Part shown: piece after piece, positions 45,394 to 58,642 of the stretch
Layout of the letters: every line of letters starts with the position of its first letter
Numbering within the stretch: position 1 is the stretch's first letter
Assembly: GCA_026745465.1 (NCBI GenBank)
Contig: JACYXH010000479.1
Coordinates: 293,001-357,000 of the forward strand
Reading direction: 5' to 3'
Source of the DNA: Lota lota
Taxonomy: Eukaryota > Chordata > Actinopteri > Gadiformes > Lotidae
Length of the DNA: 64,000 nt
The notes under the pieces: model-generated
The model's input: the letters and a program-made list of their open reading frames with translations, nothing else
Databases searched by the model: none
Told to the model about the DNA's origin: nothing
Translations under genes and position numbers: made by a program

Positions 45394-48300
45394 ATCCAAC
45401 ATATATGGATGCATTCAGAGGTGATACAGAAATAAAGGAACTCTGTCTTCCACTACTTTTAAAATACTTCATATATTCAGTTGAAAAAAGAGAAGAGAAC
45501 AGTAAAAGTTCTGTATTCAAGGAGTAGAAAGTTGCGGCGTTACGTAACGCTACAACTGAAGAGAAACAGGGGACTTTGAAATGAATTTCAAACAACTGTC
45601 CTCGTGCTTAAACACGGGTTACAACTCAGTCTCCCGATATACAGCACCCATGATGAATGGATTCACAAGTTGACGCAGGCTCACACATACAGTCGTGGTT
45701 GCCATGGTTTCGTTTCTTCGTTAAGTGACATGTTTAGGTTACACCATATGTTCAAGAGTTTGGTGGTTTTGAAGATTAGACAATGTTAAAACAAAAAGAA
45801 AAAGCTCCATTTAGAAAACTGGGATTAAGTGCGCTTTCACCACAGTGAAAACCACACTTTAAAGACCCGGTCCCCAGGAGAATATAGCTCATGTAGGAAC
45901 GGTAATACAATTGAGTAATTTAGCAAAGGTGGTCCAACAATTTATCAGTCCATGACCCACCAGTGGAGATATTTTTGGCTCCTAATCTTTGTTCAGTGAA
46001 TGTCAATGATGTTTAGTTTGTTGGTAAATACAATGTTTTCTTTCATTGCTATGGTTGTTGCTATGGACGCTGCTATCGCTGAAACCACGTAGCTTTAATA
46101 TTGTTTGAATCATTGTCTTTGAGTTGTGTAGTTAGCTGTTATGTTATGTGTTTTGATGATGTTCTTTCAATAAAAAACGGATTTTGGAGTTCCCCAGGGT
46201 GGACGTATTCATTCTCCTTTTTTGGGACTGACTGGGCCGATGTACTTTTGAGGGGCGACCTGGGGTTTATGTTTGCCATTGCTTAGACAAAAAGTCCATT
46301 CCAACGGTTACTTTTAGATAAACATTTTGTTTAACAAGATAATCATGATAAATCAATATTACATTTAGTTTTCTAAGGTTTTTGAAGCGTAAATGCAACC
46401 AATAAAGGAAACGGCTGAAGAAAAGGATTTTCAAAAGACTACTAAAATGATGAACATGGGGGTTGTAGCCCTACAGGAAGTAATGCAATATGCTGGTGTC
46501 CTGGGGTCTAGGAGCTTTGCGAGCCTAATGTCTGTTTCGTATGAAAGAGGGCATTAAAGACAACTAAAACTACTAACACAGAGCTCGTAGCCCTAAAGGA
46601 AGGGACATCTGACAAACATACTTCTGGGTAAAAACACGCCCAATGCACATTTCTTGCTTAAATGTTATCAATACATTTTAATGCCGTAACTATCTTAAAA
46701 TATTGCATTTTCCACTGAGAATAAAATAAATTTCAGCCATTTTGTTTTTCGCAGAAACAGTCGCAAGATGTATTGCTGGTTTCTTCGAGCAGCCAATATG
46801 GACTTGACCAGGAAAACGGTCATATGGGTAATTATGGGTAATATTGACAGATGATATATCATGTAGTTTAGGTTGGAGATCACGTGTGTTAGTAGCAAGG
46901 TGTAGCGTAGCAATTCATAAAAAAACAAAGAAAGAAGGAGATTGTGAGCTTATCTGATGAATGAAGTGCTTAAACCAGTGCTATTTCATCAGTTACTTCA
47001 GTCTATTTTCTTATTTTTTTAAAAAAATGTTTTTGAAGCGAGAAATCAGCCAGGACACACATCTTCTTCTCTGGTGGTTTTGTGCACGTTGCTTCTTTTA
47101 GGATACAGATTGATTCCCGGACACTCCTGAAATACACCTCAACTATGGGTATTTGTAAGGGCGTTTGGCCGCAAGAGACGGCCTCGGCAAAGGGCCCAGC
47201 GCCATCTCGTAACCGGTCTATTCTCTGGCTCACCATGATAGTTATGTTTCACGTGGAAAAAAGACTACAGCTCGTGAAATGAATGCTCATAGGATACTTA
47301 AGGAAAGATCCATCCAATCCTTGGAAATAGAATAGTAATTCTATGCTGCAAACATGAAAGCACCTCTAATTTGTCCACAAAGTTCGGTTGAGGCTTTGAT
47401 AGCTAGATACCACATTCTTGATAGCACGTGGGACTGTTCCTGGTGCAACAAAATATACACCGATTGTGCAAATTGCACGCTTACTTGAAGAAAAGAGCAA
47501 CTCAGGGGCCATGTGAGGTTACCGCTAATGTTGTTGCCACCCCCGCAGCGCCTCTCCCACCCACTCAGTCCCCCCCCCCCCCCCCGGAGCCTCGTGAGTA
47601 TAGCTTTGTGCAGGTTGGCTGGTGGCAGAGTTTGAGCAGGCCCTCTGTAACTTCAGCGGTTGATATATCTGAGGGGGGCTCCCGGGCTTTTTTTTTAACT
47701 CCCTGGTTTCTCTATTGTGGCAAAGGGCGTGTTCCTGTGCGGCTAGCGTTGGCGCTAAATGTCTAATTATGCGCAACACTACAATCTCCACTTTCTCAGG
47801 GTAAGCTACGGTGCGTGTTCCTCTGTAATCAGGGATGTCAAGCACCACAGTCTCCGATGATGTAGCGGTGAAGAGACTCAGGTCAACATTACCCCCCCCC
47901 CCCCCATCATAGTGCTCCTTTTCAGTTTAGTTTCACATGGGACAGATAAATAAATGTAACCTCCTGTTATTTGACTTTAATCTTAACTTTGGCGCTAATG
48001 CTGCTCATGAGCATCCTGCATGGATTAGTGAGCACTGGAAATCAGTGGATGATTGCTGTTTACATGGAGCTCAGATGTACGTTCTGTTTTATGTGACATT
48101 ATAGCACACTTCAGACAATATTCAGACCCAGAGAGAGCAAGAAGGGGTTTTGGATGGTGGGAGGAAGCTGAGTCAGTGAACCTTATCAGACATACCTTAA
48201 ATGTGATTGGATGTTGATACTAGTCAGCTGATGGTGGCCGGCTACCGCTACTGCTAGCTACGGTTAATCATTAGCTAGCTAGCTACAGTCATTTTGCTGA

Positions 48301-50524
48301 AATTTTTATCCAAAGTACTAACAGTGACTACAATTGTCTCAAAGACTGTACAGCTCATAACAGATCAGGACGTTACTGACTGTTGTTGAACATTTTATTT
48401 ATTTATTTGAGCTCATTAGGATCATCATTGTTTCTAACTGGGCTATGTTTATGAGTTCTTTTCGATGTGTTATATTACTAGACTTCCCTCCCTCCCATCC
48501 CTAGAAATTATCCATGGAAAGTGTCTGCAAATTGGTGCCGAGAGGGACAAATGCAATAAGAAACAATCATAAAAATGACCTCAAACCTCTCCGCCTCTAC
48601 TCATTAGAAGAGAGCGAGGTGAAGCTGCTTAACATAATCATAGCTGATTCCAACTGTGAAAAACATGTGGGACTGCCAAGAATTCTCACAGTGCTTTCCG
48701 TAAATGAACACGCACTCTCCTCCTAAAATAGTTGTTATTAATGTGTGTGTACACAGAGCATGATTAGACTAATGCTGTGTAAGTAGCTGGGAAACACATT
48801 TAGTCCTGGTTGAGGGAAAACACTGGAGTATCTCTGTACGTCTGACAGTTACAAGTCATTGAGTTGAGTTAAACTAGGAAAATAGGCAGGGCCTTAAAAC
48901 CCTTAGCGTGTGAGTACAACGCTACGAGTACAATGCTAATAATATCATTAGCTACTTCATTCAAGTCATAACCCTAAAGGAATGAATATTTGAACACAAC
49001 AGAACATGAACTACATTTACTTTACATAGACTTCAATCTTTTCTAGCCGATAATAGCAGCTTGTCACCCATAAGGCATTGCTTTCCATTTCTCCATGTCG
49101 TGTGTGAACCCCTGGTCTATTTGAGCATGGAAAGGGGTTTGGTGGGTGTCTGTGGTCGCTGCCTCTCCCCTACATGTCTCCATCCTGGCCACCCGGCACA
49201 TTTCTCCCATCCTGGCACTCTGCCAAAACCAAAGGTAGAGAAACGCCATGAAAATGATACCTCTGCATTGGGGAGAGTTAAAAAATAGATATGTTTTGAT
49301 CATCGTCTTCAACTTTCTTTTCCTCCCCCACCAACTTACTTAAAACGATGGCATTAGTTTGAACTGTGGAAAGAAAAAGGGGGGGGGGGATTGAAAGAAG
49401 GTTCAAGCGTTTAGGTTTTTCTGCTACCTTACCATTATTGCTACCAAAAGGGATGCAAATTAAGATTCTCCCAGCGACCGCGAAGGGACTGAAAAATGCG
49501 TCATAAGCGGCATGAATCAGTAATTTGTGGCCTAGTCTATAAATGTCCAGAATGCAAAACAGAGGCATTGTATATTCATTATATTTATGGAACTACCTGT
49601 TACCGGGCACGTTTCACATTGGTTTTGCTGGCAAACTAACAATCTAAAAAGACATGAATGTCCCCAACATGACTATGTTTGTTGGACTTTGTGACTCAAT
49701 TGACCAAATTAATTTAGTAACTGTAAGACATTCTATGTCTTACAACCATGTATGTCTTTGAGGAACAGACATATGGATACCAAGGTATCGCTAAGCAACA
49801 ACAGCGCCTTGAAATTTAACTTGTATTTCTTTGCAGTCCTCCCAAAGTAGGAGACACAAGTAAACCCAAACAGCAACTCCAACTAGAATGTATTTTGTGT
49901 AGTTAGGAAAGCACAAGAAGAAAATGTTCTTGTTTTGCCCTCTCCCGCTGGGTCTTCGGTGGTGGTGGTGTGTGTGTGTGTTTATTTATCTTGGGAGACC
50001 AATGTCTGGATAGTCAGCATGCTTTTCTTCATAACTGTAACATATTTCATAACCAACCAAGCCATTCCTTCTATGTGAAGAATGGGCCATCTGGGCAAAA
50101 AGCCCCTTAGAGAGCCGGGAGCTAGAACTGCATGGATGTGTGTTGCATGCGCAGGCCGGCAAATGCGTACATCACAGACGACATCAGATTGCAAAATCCC
50201 CCGCCCCCATACTTGAATTTCTCGCTGTCCTTTACATCACATTAGTCATTTAAACACAATGTTTTTACAACCATACACATTATAAATGTATAATTTATAA
50301 GTTTCTTAAATTGGATACAGCTAGAACATCTGTGCTTTTTTTCATGTTTACCTTTAGGCTGCATTTGGGCAGTTGGTCAACATGAAAGATGAGAAAAACA
50401 TATTTGAGGCCAACTGCCCACAAAGTTGTTGAAAAACAACACCGGCGTTCCCAGAGGATGTCAGAGAGCGAGGGTAAGCCCCACCCCCACAACGGTCAAC
50501 GGATCATCAGACACGGCCCTGCCA

Positions 50525-50750
50525 TCGGCCAATCACAGCGGGCCTAGCCCTCACACCCGGTCGATAAAAGCCCCGGAGCCGGCTGGCTCGGTTCACTGCT
50601 CAAGAAGAGGATACTTCAAGACGTCCTCACAAAGAATACCTGAGAATAATCCCAAGTCATGCAGTACTTTTCAGAGACCTTATAATGGACATTTTACTCT
50701 ACATACTCTTGACTCTTTGCATTATAATATTGATTAGTGATTAATAAACA
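50525..50750 (+). promoter_or_regulatory. Promoter-like unit with short ORF and poly(A) signal
   Basis: A CCAAT box (50529-50533) is followed 30 bp later by a TATA-like GATAAAAG (50563-50570) in GC-rich surroundings. A start would fall near 50595. Downstream is a 19-codon ORF (50685-50744) reading MDILLYILLTLCIIILISD, preceded by a short upstream ORF of 8 codons. An AATAAA (50743-50748) overlaps the stop. The peptide would be a single hydrophobic helix. Nothing homologous is recognised, and the layout may be chance. Confidence 0.3.
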
Positions 50751-50981
50751 TTAACAGACTTTTCTTTGCAAAAAAGGCAAACAATAATGAGGTTAATGCC
50801 CCAATACCCTTGTGTTGGTCTTGGGGAATAAAGAATGAGAGAACGGAGAGATAGAGGATAAGAAGAATTGGAGTAATTCAGTGGGAGGAAGGTGAACAGG
50901 AGTACAACATCCTTTGCAGAGGACTAACAATAGACTATTTCTTAGACTCATACACTGTAACATAGAAAAGTTAGTAAGCAC

Positions 50982-51122
50982 AGTAAATATAATCCACTTC
51001 ACATCTACAGTCACAGTAGATGTAATCAACTTCATTTCAATGCTAGTCACAGTAGATGTAATCCACTTCATATCCAGACTAGTCACAGTAGATGTAATCC
51101 AATTCATATCCAGACTACGATC
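50982..51122. repeat. 36-bp minisatellite
   Basis: About four units beginning AGTAGATGTAATCCACTTCA repeat every 36 bp (the first is 33 bp). Because the period is a multiple of three, the minus strand stays open and would read a 12-residue repeat (SLDMKWITSTVT). Confidence 0.9.
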
Positions 51123-51424
51123 AATCAAAACTCCCTAAGGCTTTCCCTTTAGTCTTGTCCCAACATCCATCAGCCAACAGAATTTGTTGTTCTTATACTG
51201 TTAGCCTTAATCGCTAAATTGCGACCGAAATAAACTGATGTGTTCTAACACTGTGTTCTTTCATATACCATAATGATATGTGTTTAAAGTTTATTTACAA
51301 CTACATTTCCATACAGTTTTTTTTCTCTTCTTTTTTAAATCGACAAGAGTGTGTTACCATTTAAGCGAGGTCCACAAATGTCATGGGAAGATTTGTCGGT
51401 TAAAAATAAAGTAAGAAAAAACCT

Positions 51425-51462
51425 CAGATTACTGCTGACTTCATACAGTCAGCAGTAATCTG
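51425..51462. repeat. Perfect 16-bp inverted repeat
   Basis: CAGATTACTGCTGACT (51425-51440) and its exact reverse complement (51447-51462) flank a 6-nt loop TCATAC. Confidence 0.95.
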
Positions 51463-51658
51463 CAACATGTAATTTAATACTTTATGAAAATTTGTTCATG
51501 ACGGAAATAAAAACAACCCAAATGAAGCCGTAATGTTTGATTTTAACAATTTATTTATTTTCGAACCTGCAATTATGATTTTTTTCTTGTCATGAATGTA
51601 TACTAACACATTTGGTAACTGTTGAAAAACAAAAATCAACACAAAAATATAATATATT

Positions 51659-51870
51659 TATATATATATATGTGTGTGTATATATATATATATTTATATA
51701 TTTATGTGCATATATGTATGTGTATATATATGTATATGTGCGTATGTATGTCTATATACTGTATATATATGTTTATATATGTATGTGTGTATGTACGTAT
51801 GTATATATATGTTTATACACACACACACAAACACTCACGCACGCATGTGCACGTATACACACACACACGG
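51659..51870. repeat. TATATG/TGTATG low-complexity tract
   Basis: Mixed (TA)n, (TATG)n and (AC)n repeats. Confidence 0.9.
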
Positions 51871-52423
51871 TCAATAGTTCTCCTAGGTCATCAGGTTGAC
51901 CACAGGTGGTTTAAAAAGCGTCTGATCATTGATTCTGTGACTCAGGAGACACTTTAAAGCTGTCTGTAGTTCTTCAAGGAAATGGCTCAGACATGCCGGC
52001 CCTAAAAAAGTGCATTGCTTGCTCTTTTGGTTGCCTGCTTGATGTCGAAACCCCTTATTTATATTACGTGTATTTCTTCAGCTAATTAAGGAAGACGTCT
52101 GGTGGATGGTCTGTGAATCAAAGCCTTGTTTGTAATGTACCTGGATGATGCGGTTCTGATCTAGTTTAATTACCGGGTATCTATCTCACCGAATAGAAAG
52201 ATTAGAAAGGGGAAGGGACGATACACACACACACACACACACACACAATTCGTATTTGGTCACATACAACCACGGTCATATGCGCACATGCACATCTACA
52301 GAAACACATGCAGACCTCATCTGTACATGGTCAAAAACAACACACGCACCAACACACGCACCAACACACACGCACACACACACACACACACAACCACCCA
52401 ACCACACACAACCTCTCGGTGTC

Positions 52424-54926
52424 TTAGTGGTTCTGGGTGTTAATACAGCTCGTGTGCAGGAGTTCTCCCCTGACGGTACAGATAAAGGACTCGGTCAGTT
52501 CCTTTTGACAGGCCTGGCACATCTGGCCCCTTTGCACCTTCACCATCGTTTTAGAGGCCTGTGTCTGGATGGGAGACAGTGAGAATGAATACATGTATAC
52601 TATTCATTTACAGCTATAGATTAAAACTGCACTATGTACTTTCACCTTCACTGCAGCCATTACTTTCATGGGTGGATGGGTTTTATACTAACATATAAAA
52701 TTGATAGTTTAGCTATTTAGTCATTTGCAGATGCTTTTATCCATGGCTTATAGTAACTTATATTATAAGTTGTTGTCAGGTGGGTGTTAGGCATCTTGCT
52801 TGATAGGATACTTACAGGTTAGGCTGCGGACATTGGGGATCGAACCCAGTTCTTTTCAGCTGGGAGTCGGCAACCCTAACCACTGCATTATCCTACCTGA
52901 TTACACTTGGATTTTCATGAACTTTACATTTATATGGATAATATAGTGAGAAGAAGTGCAGGGACATAGTGCAGGTTTAATGGGAATCATAAACAGTATA
53001 TTTTAGTATATATGTAGAGTAGCAGTAGTAGTAAGGCATTGATAAAAAGAGAAGTGTCTCCTCATCCTTACCCACAGGACCTTGTGTCTCAGGCACTCGG
53101 CATGGGCCAGGGCTCTCTGCAGCGCCCCCATCCTCCTCTGGTGCAGGGTCTCCCGGAGCGACCCAACCAGGAAGCGGCACACCAGCCCCACGGACCAGGA
53201 CCCAGGCAGCAGCTCCAGCACCCTGCCCGGGGGGAAGTGCCGAGTGTTGTCCCTCAGGAGATGCAAGGCCTCCCCGGCGAGCTCGTCCGAGCACAGGTAC
53301 ATGGTGAGAAGGGTGAGGAGCAGGGTCCGCCTGAGGCCCGCTTCATCTTGCGGCCCACTTACATGGCTCCAGTCCTGGGCGGCCCTGTGGCAGTAGGCCT
53401 GGGCGGCGTGGGGGTCTCGCCCCTCGTGAACGAGCACTCTGAGGGCCTGGGTGTGGTCACCGGACCTGCCCAGCATGATGGCTCTCTCCACGTGCAGCCG
53501 AGTAGCCCTGATGCGCTCTGTCATGAGAAAAAACAACGTGTGACTGTTCCTGACAATTAATTTACAATTCACAAATTGTTGCAACTTACAGTGAAGATCA
53601 TACAGGTCATTTTAGGAGCAGGTAGGGGTTAGGGGGGCATCCTGCCCTAGGATGCCTATAAGTAGCCTGCGAACATTGGGGCGATTGAGCCCAGTAGTCC
53701 TACTTTTTGACTGTAAGTCGAACAACACTATCTCGCCCTGACTATGAGCATAAAACCATTGGACTAATCATCTTGACTTATTTTTACTTTCACTGTTCTA
53801 GAATGTTGTTGTGAGAGTCAGTATGATGGTACAGCGTGTTCACATACGATGTATGGCTATAACATCATAGGACATGGAGCTCCAGAGCAGGTCCTGTAGT
53901 TTCCTCCGTGTCTCCCCTGCCTCCGGTGGTTCATCCTGCCCTGAGAAGGCCTGCAGGGTCTGGATGACATACGCTAGCACCAGCTCGGTGTGATGGCTCT
54001 CCGTCTGAAGACAGATATTACAATGTTTACTTACCAAAAGTGTTGTTGCTGTTGTGTTGTATTTTATTTCATTATTTCATTTCATTTCATGTGTTGTTTC
54101 AGTCTTGTTTGATGCAGTGTTTCTCCTACCTCTGATTTCTGCTCGTTAATCAAAAACTCAAGATACAACAAATAGGCCTGTGGGTAGTTTTTCAAAAACT
54201 TGAGGATTTCTTCTGTGTTGTGATCGTTATTATCCTGTTGACGTTTGGTGAAGATTTGAACTCCCACCTTTTCATAAAAATATAGAAAAGTTTAAGTCAA
54301 TTGATGGCAAATGTCAGAAATTTGAATCACGTGATTCTTTTTGTTGAGCGCTTATATTGCATTCTGTCAACTGAGTACTTGGAACACTGGGACTTTGAGC
54401 AACTGCGCCCTCTGATGGCGATATGAGAACTGTGCAGCCAGGCACCTCTTGATTCTTTTGAAGAGCCCACTCTGCAAACATCCACACCACGTCGATATCC
54501 TGGGTGGTGAGAGTGGAAACTACGTGCTCATACACGTCTGGGCAGCAGGGGTCCTCAAAGTGGCCATCTGCGATTTTCACCCACGTCTGGTAAAACAATA
54601 GCACGACTTTCAATGAGAGAATACATTTAAGCTTTTTTGATATATTTAGAGAACATAAAACAACTCATACCTTGATTGCTTTAATGTGATTGCCATGGCT
54701 TTGGTAGAGCATACCTAGTACAAAATATCTACCAAAAAATACATTGCATTATATATGTTAGAATAATTAATCCGTTTTTATCATTTGACATAATTATAAT
54801 GGCAACATACATACACAAACATAACAGAATATAGTAAAAGTCTACAGCTGATCAAAACAAAAACAGATCCCATTTCATAGGCCTGCAGCTGCATGGCATA
54901 TTCTGTCATCATGTCTATGATGACCT

Positions 54927-54971
<45 letters not shown>

Positions 54972-57900
54972 CAGACACACACAATATGGAAGAAGTATTC
55001 TGTTATCCAAACCTGTTGTAGTGCTCAAGAACAGACACACAACAGTCCAGCCTGCAAGCGTTGGGCGAGGCCACGAGCAGCCTCAGGGACTCCCCCTCCC
55101 CAGCACCGCCCTGCTCCGCATAGACCCTCAGAAGGGCGCAATCAACCGCCTCCCTGGGGCCTCCCCACCCCATCGCCCTGACAATGGCCAGGTAGTCGGC
55201 CAGGAAGGCGAGGTAGAGCTGGTAAGCGACGGCGTCTTCTCGCTGCAGGCGTGGCAGATCTCCTACCTTTTGACCTGCTGTTTCCACGTACCGGGAGACG
55301 AAATCGTCCTCCCCCAGGCAGGGCCTCATGTCAGGGTACAAGCTGATTATCTCTCTGGGGTCCAAGTTACCAGCTCTTTACAACATAAAATAAAAGGATG
55401 TGTGTGGTATGAGTCACTAGATCACAAGCTGAGCAACAAAATAAGACGGCAGACGTTATTTAACTACATCCCCACAAATCCTAATTTTATATAGAGTTTT
55501 AGAGTCATATATTTACACGTTATTAATGGTTTCGTGTTGAATGTGTCTTAATATTACTACTTTATTTCTGAAGACTTTTATGATGATGTCCATTTGGTTA
55601 TTTATAAAAGTGCTATACAAATGAAATGCAATATCGTGATAATTATGTATTCAACCTCCAGTTCCTAATGCCTGCACTACGACGTGTTTCTCTCTCACAT
55701 GAACAGGTCCTTGGCTTCAGCGAAGGCCTGCTGGTTAAACTGATCCACGCCAGCCAGATAGGAGATGTCCTTATGCAGCTCCTGCAGAGGTGAGGAGGAA
55801 CACACACATTCCTCATCAAATCACATTAAGCAAAGCACATTCGTTCTTTTTCATGCATGTATATTTCCACTTTATTCAACGACGAGTCGTAAGAGGAGCC
55901 CGATGCTGCCTGTCATCAAACTATGAATAACCAATTGCGTCAGGAAAGCCCCCCCCCCCCCCCCGCACCGAGAGCATAAATAATGTGTGTGTTTGGGTAT
56001 TAAAGTCGAGCGGCTTTCTGCCTCAACATCTGACCTGTAACCTGAGATATGAGGGAGATTACACCGAATTTTAGCTACCATCTGGTGCACTCTCAGCCCC
56101 CTCTCTGATCCAGCCAAGACACACCTACTGTACCAAACCCGCCGGAGCGTATAGTCCTCTAGTGAGGCGGCTTAATCTGTCATGCAGTAAAGGAATATTA
56201 AATTCATACATTGTTGTACCACTACTGCTGAGTTAAAAAGGCATATTTAGTATACACGCCAGAGCTCTGTGGACTTATGTTTGCATAGTTAATATGCTGG
56301 TGAATTTATAACCACATTGGGAAATATGTTTTATTCTTTCTGAGATGTATAAATACAATTAAATATTGTGTTATCCCTCCATCCACCAAACTGAGATAGT
56401 GTAACATCTTTTTCATTATGTAGAGTCTCAGATTTAAATTTTTCATCATTCCTTCCTTTGCTGGCCATCTGTTGGATTTGGATTCCATTTTGCCCACATA
56501 GTGACTACTATTTCACTGTTAGTCATTTAGTCCGATTGTTGAATGAAACTCAGTCAAAAAATGATATGTATGTTGGACTATGTTTCACCTCATAGGAGTG
56601 TGGTTGGAGATGACTTTGAACTCCGTCCAGGAGGAAAAAGGCCTCATCCAGCCTCTGGCAGCTCACCAGAGCCTGGATCTGCTCCTGTAACGGCACCAGA
56701 GACAGACCCCAGATCTGCCTGTCCGTGAAGACCAGCACGCCCTCTGAACCCCAAATGGAGAGGAAGAGAGAGGCAGTTTATTGATTGAAATAATCGTCTT
56801 AGTCTTGTTTCCATAAATGTGTTGACAGGGAGAGGAAATGAGAAAGAAATGATGACTAAATGAATGCTAATGTTTCCGCTTTTCAAAGTCGATAACGAGA
56901 GGTGGCAGATATATTCTACCTGCACAACTTTATGCATCTCATCATTCATCTTCCATTTGCTACTTTAGCTATTTTGTATTTATTATCACTTATCACAATT
57001 ATCAATGTGTGTTTTTGATGTTGTTAAATTTACTTGGTCTTGTCATAAGAACTACAAAATACAAAATGTTCTACTGCACATTTGATCATAATTTAAAAAA
57101 AAACTCTGTCTTTTAACTTTGATAAACAACTGTCGACCAGAGTATTAAGACACTAAACACTAAACCAACACAGACCTATCAACAGTATAATGCATTCGGT
57201 TGTGTACTTTCATGTTTCGTGTTCCCAGATCCACCAGGGAAGCGCTATGTGACATGTGACCACCCATCAGGGGATTAGTAGTGTTAGCAGCGTTGGAGCC
57301 ATGCGAGGAGCGTGTGTATACCTGGCCCAGACACCAGGCCCCGGGCCCCGTCCAGAGTCACCGTCTGTTTGAGCATGTGATCCAGCAGGCTGTAGACAGA
57401 CAGTCCTCGGGGCTGCAGGGCCAGTATGTAGGGGAAGCAGACGGCAGCTGCCAGCACCTCCTGGGGCCACGGCATGGGAGGGCGCTGGCAGGTCCCTGTG
57501 CTCATCACAAACATGCCTGAGGGAGTGGAAGAGTGAAAATAAACAAAATAGCAAATTATACTTTCACACTAAACTGATATCCCAAGGTGAGTTGGAAGGA
57601 TTGTGCTGTATACTAGAGCCAGGCTCGATTAACAGTTTTCCCCTTGCCGAATACATTTAACTGATCGCAGCTTTGAATATGAAGCAGAGGAGCTTGGGCA
57701 TTTTTACTGTGTTATCAAAAAATAAGACATTTTGGTTACGTGCCTTTTGACTTTTTTCCTTTTTGCAAAAAATACATGGTTCCTTACAGCATCACGCCTG
57801 TTATTAAATCTACATAGTGCTTAGTAAACTGAAAAAGTAATATTAAAACATTTTAAAGCATGCACATTAAGTGGCAGAAAGAAGGGAAGAGAGAGGGAAA

Positions 57901-58642
57901 AATGGTTTGGATATTTTTTTGTACCTAAGGATCCAGGGGCGTTGAGCAGGAATTCGCCTCCCCCCGTGGGGACCAAGATGGCCCCCTGGTGCCTGCTGCG
58001 GTCGTGGGGGAACAGCTCCAATGTACTCCCAGCATGGTAGTCAAAGAGGTGGTACCGGTCACTGGTGGCCACGCAAACACAGGATCCATCCACCGCCAGG
58101 GACACTGGGTCCTGTGGCAGCGACACCTCTCGCAGGACCTCCCAACGGTCCACCCAAACCGTATGGATCCGCACCACCTTCCTCCTGCTGGAGGAGGTGA
58201 TCAACTCCACGCAGTCCCCCTCGGGGCGGCAGGGGGTCTTTGGGGTTGAGGAGGAGGAGCTGCGGGGGCAGACCTCCATGCAGGAGGTGTGCTGGATGGC
58301 CTTCAGGGCCGGGATGGGCTCCAATGAGAACATGTTTAAAGCCGTGACGCACTGCTCCCACAAAACCAGGAGATGGTTGAAGAGCGGCAGGGTTCGCAGT
58401 TGTTTGATAGGGCTGTTTGGGCCGAGCTTCCTCGTCCTGCATTCCCGGGCCTGGTCCTGGGCCTGCGCCTGCGCCTGGGCCTGGGCCTGGGCGAGGGTGA
58501 GATGTTGGACCATTGAGTCTTTGGTCCCCACGTAGATGTTGCGGTCGAAGCGCTCAAGGCACTGGATGCAGTATTTATCCTTTTCTTTTGGGCCGGCTCG
58601 TTTAGTATAGATATGGGTTTGCGTGAAAGCTATTGCAGCCAT
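52424..58642 (-). CDS. tgfbrap1: TGFBRAP1-family protein (TRAP1/VPS3-like), complete
   Basis: TGFBRAP1 is a CORVET tethering subunit on early endosomes and binds TGF-beta receptors and Smad4. Eleven exons join in phase: 57925-58642, 57322-57516, 56589-56743, 55699-55781, 55013-55375, 54671-54728, 54446-54586, 54130-54267, 53864-54004, 53072-53515, 52424-52564. They total 858 codons plus stop; human has 860. The N-terminal CNH/beta-propeller region carries NIYVGTKDS, GMFVMSTGT and FPYILAL. The alpha-solenoid clathrin-repeat region carries GNLDPREIISLYPDM, GVQIFTKR and ALRVLVHEGRD. The C-terminal zinc-binding end carries CQACQKEL..LHTSC. Each aligns with the human protein in order. An (Ala-Gln)n insertion near residue 52 comes from a CCTGGG-type hexamer repeat (58440-58500). 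Divergence from human is marked, so this may be a duplicate (tgfbrap1-like) rather than the direct orthologue. The 53515 acceptor needs the second AG of CAGAG. Confidence 0.88.
52711..52905. other. SINE copy inside tgfbrap1-like intron
   Basis: This is the most complete copy of the dispersed family; its sense strand is minus. In that direction it has TGCAGTGGTTAGG (A-box-like), CGACTCCCAGCTG, then GGGTTCGATCCCC (B-box), the ATGTCCGCAG link, a CCTAACACCCACCTGAC body and a GGATAAAAGCATCTGCAAAT tail. These Pol III boxes mark a tRNA-derived SINE. Confidence 0.7.
53600..53745 (-). mobile_element. tRNA-derived SINE copy
   Basis: GAGCAGGTAGGGGTTAGG, CCCTAGGATGCCTATAAGTA, AACATTGGGGCGATTGAGCC and GTAAGTCGAACAACACTA follow the reverse order of the family. 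It is in a tgfbrap1-like intron. Confidence 0.6.
54405..54418 (-). promoter_or_regulatory. Near-consensus CTCF site
   Basis: CCATCAGAGGGCGC on the minus strand matches the CTCF core at 13 of 14 positions. It is intronic, 28 bp from the exon at 54446. Confidence 0.4.
54930..54968. repeat. (CA)n microsatellite
   Basis: About 19 CA units in the tgfbrap1-like intron, about 45 nt past a splice donor. Confidence 0.95.
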
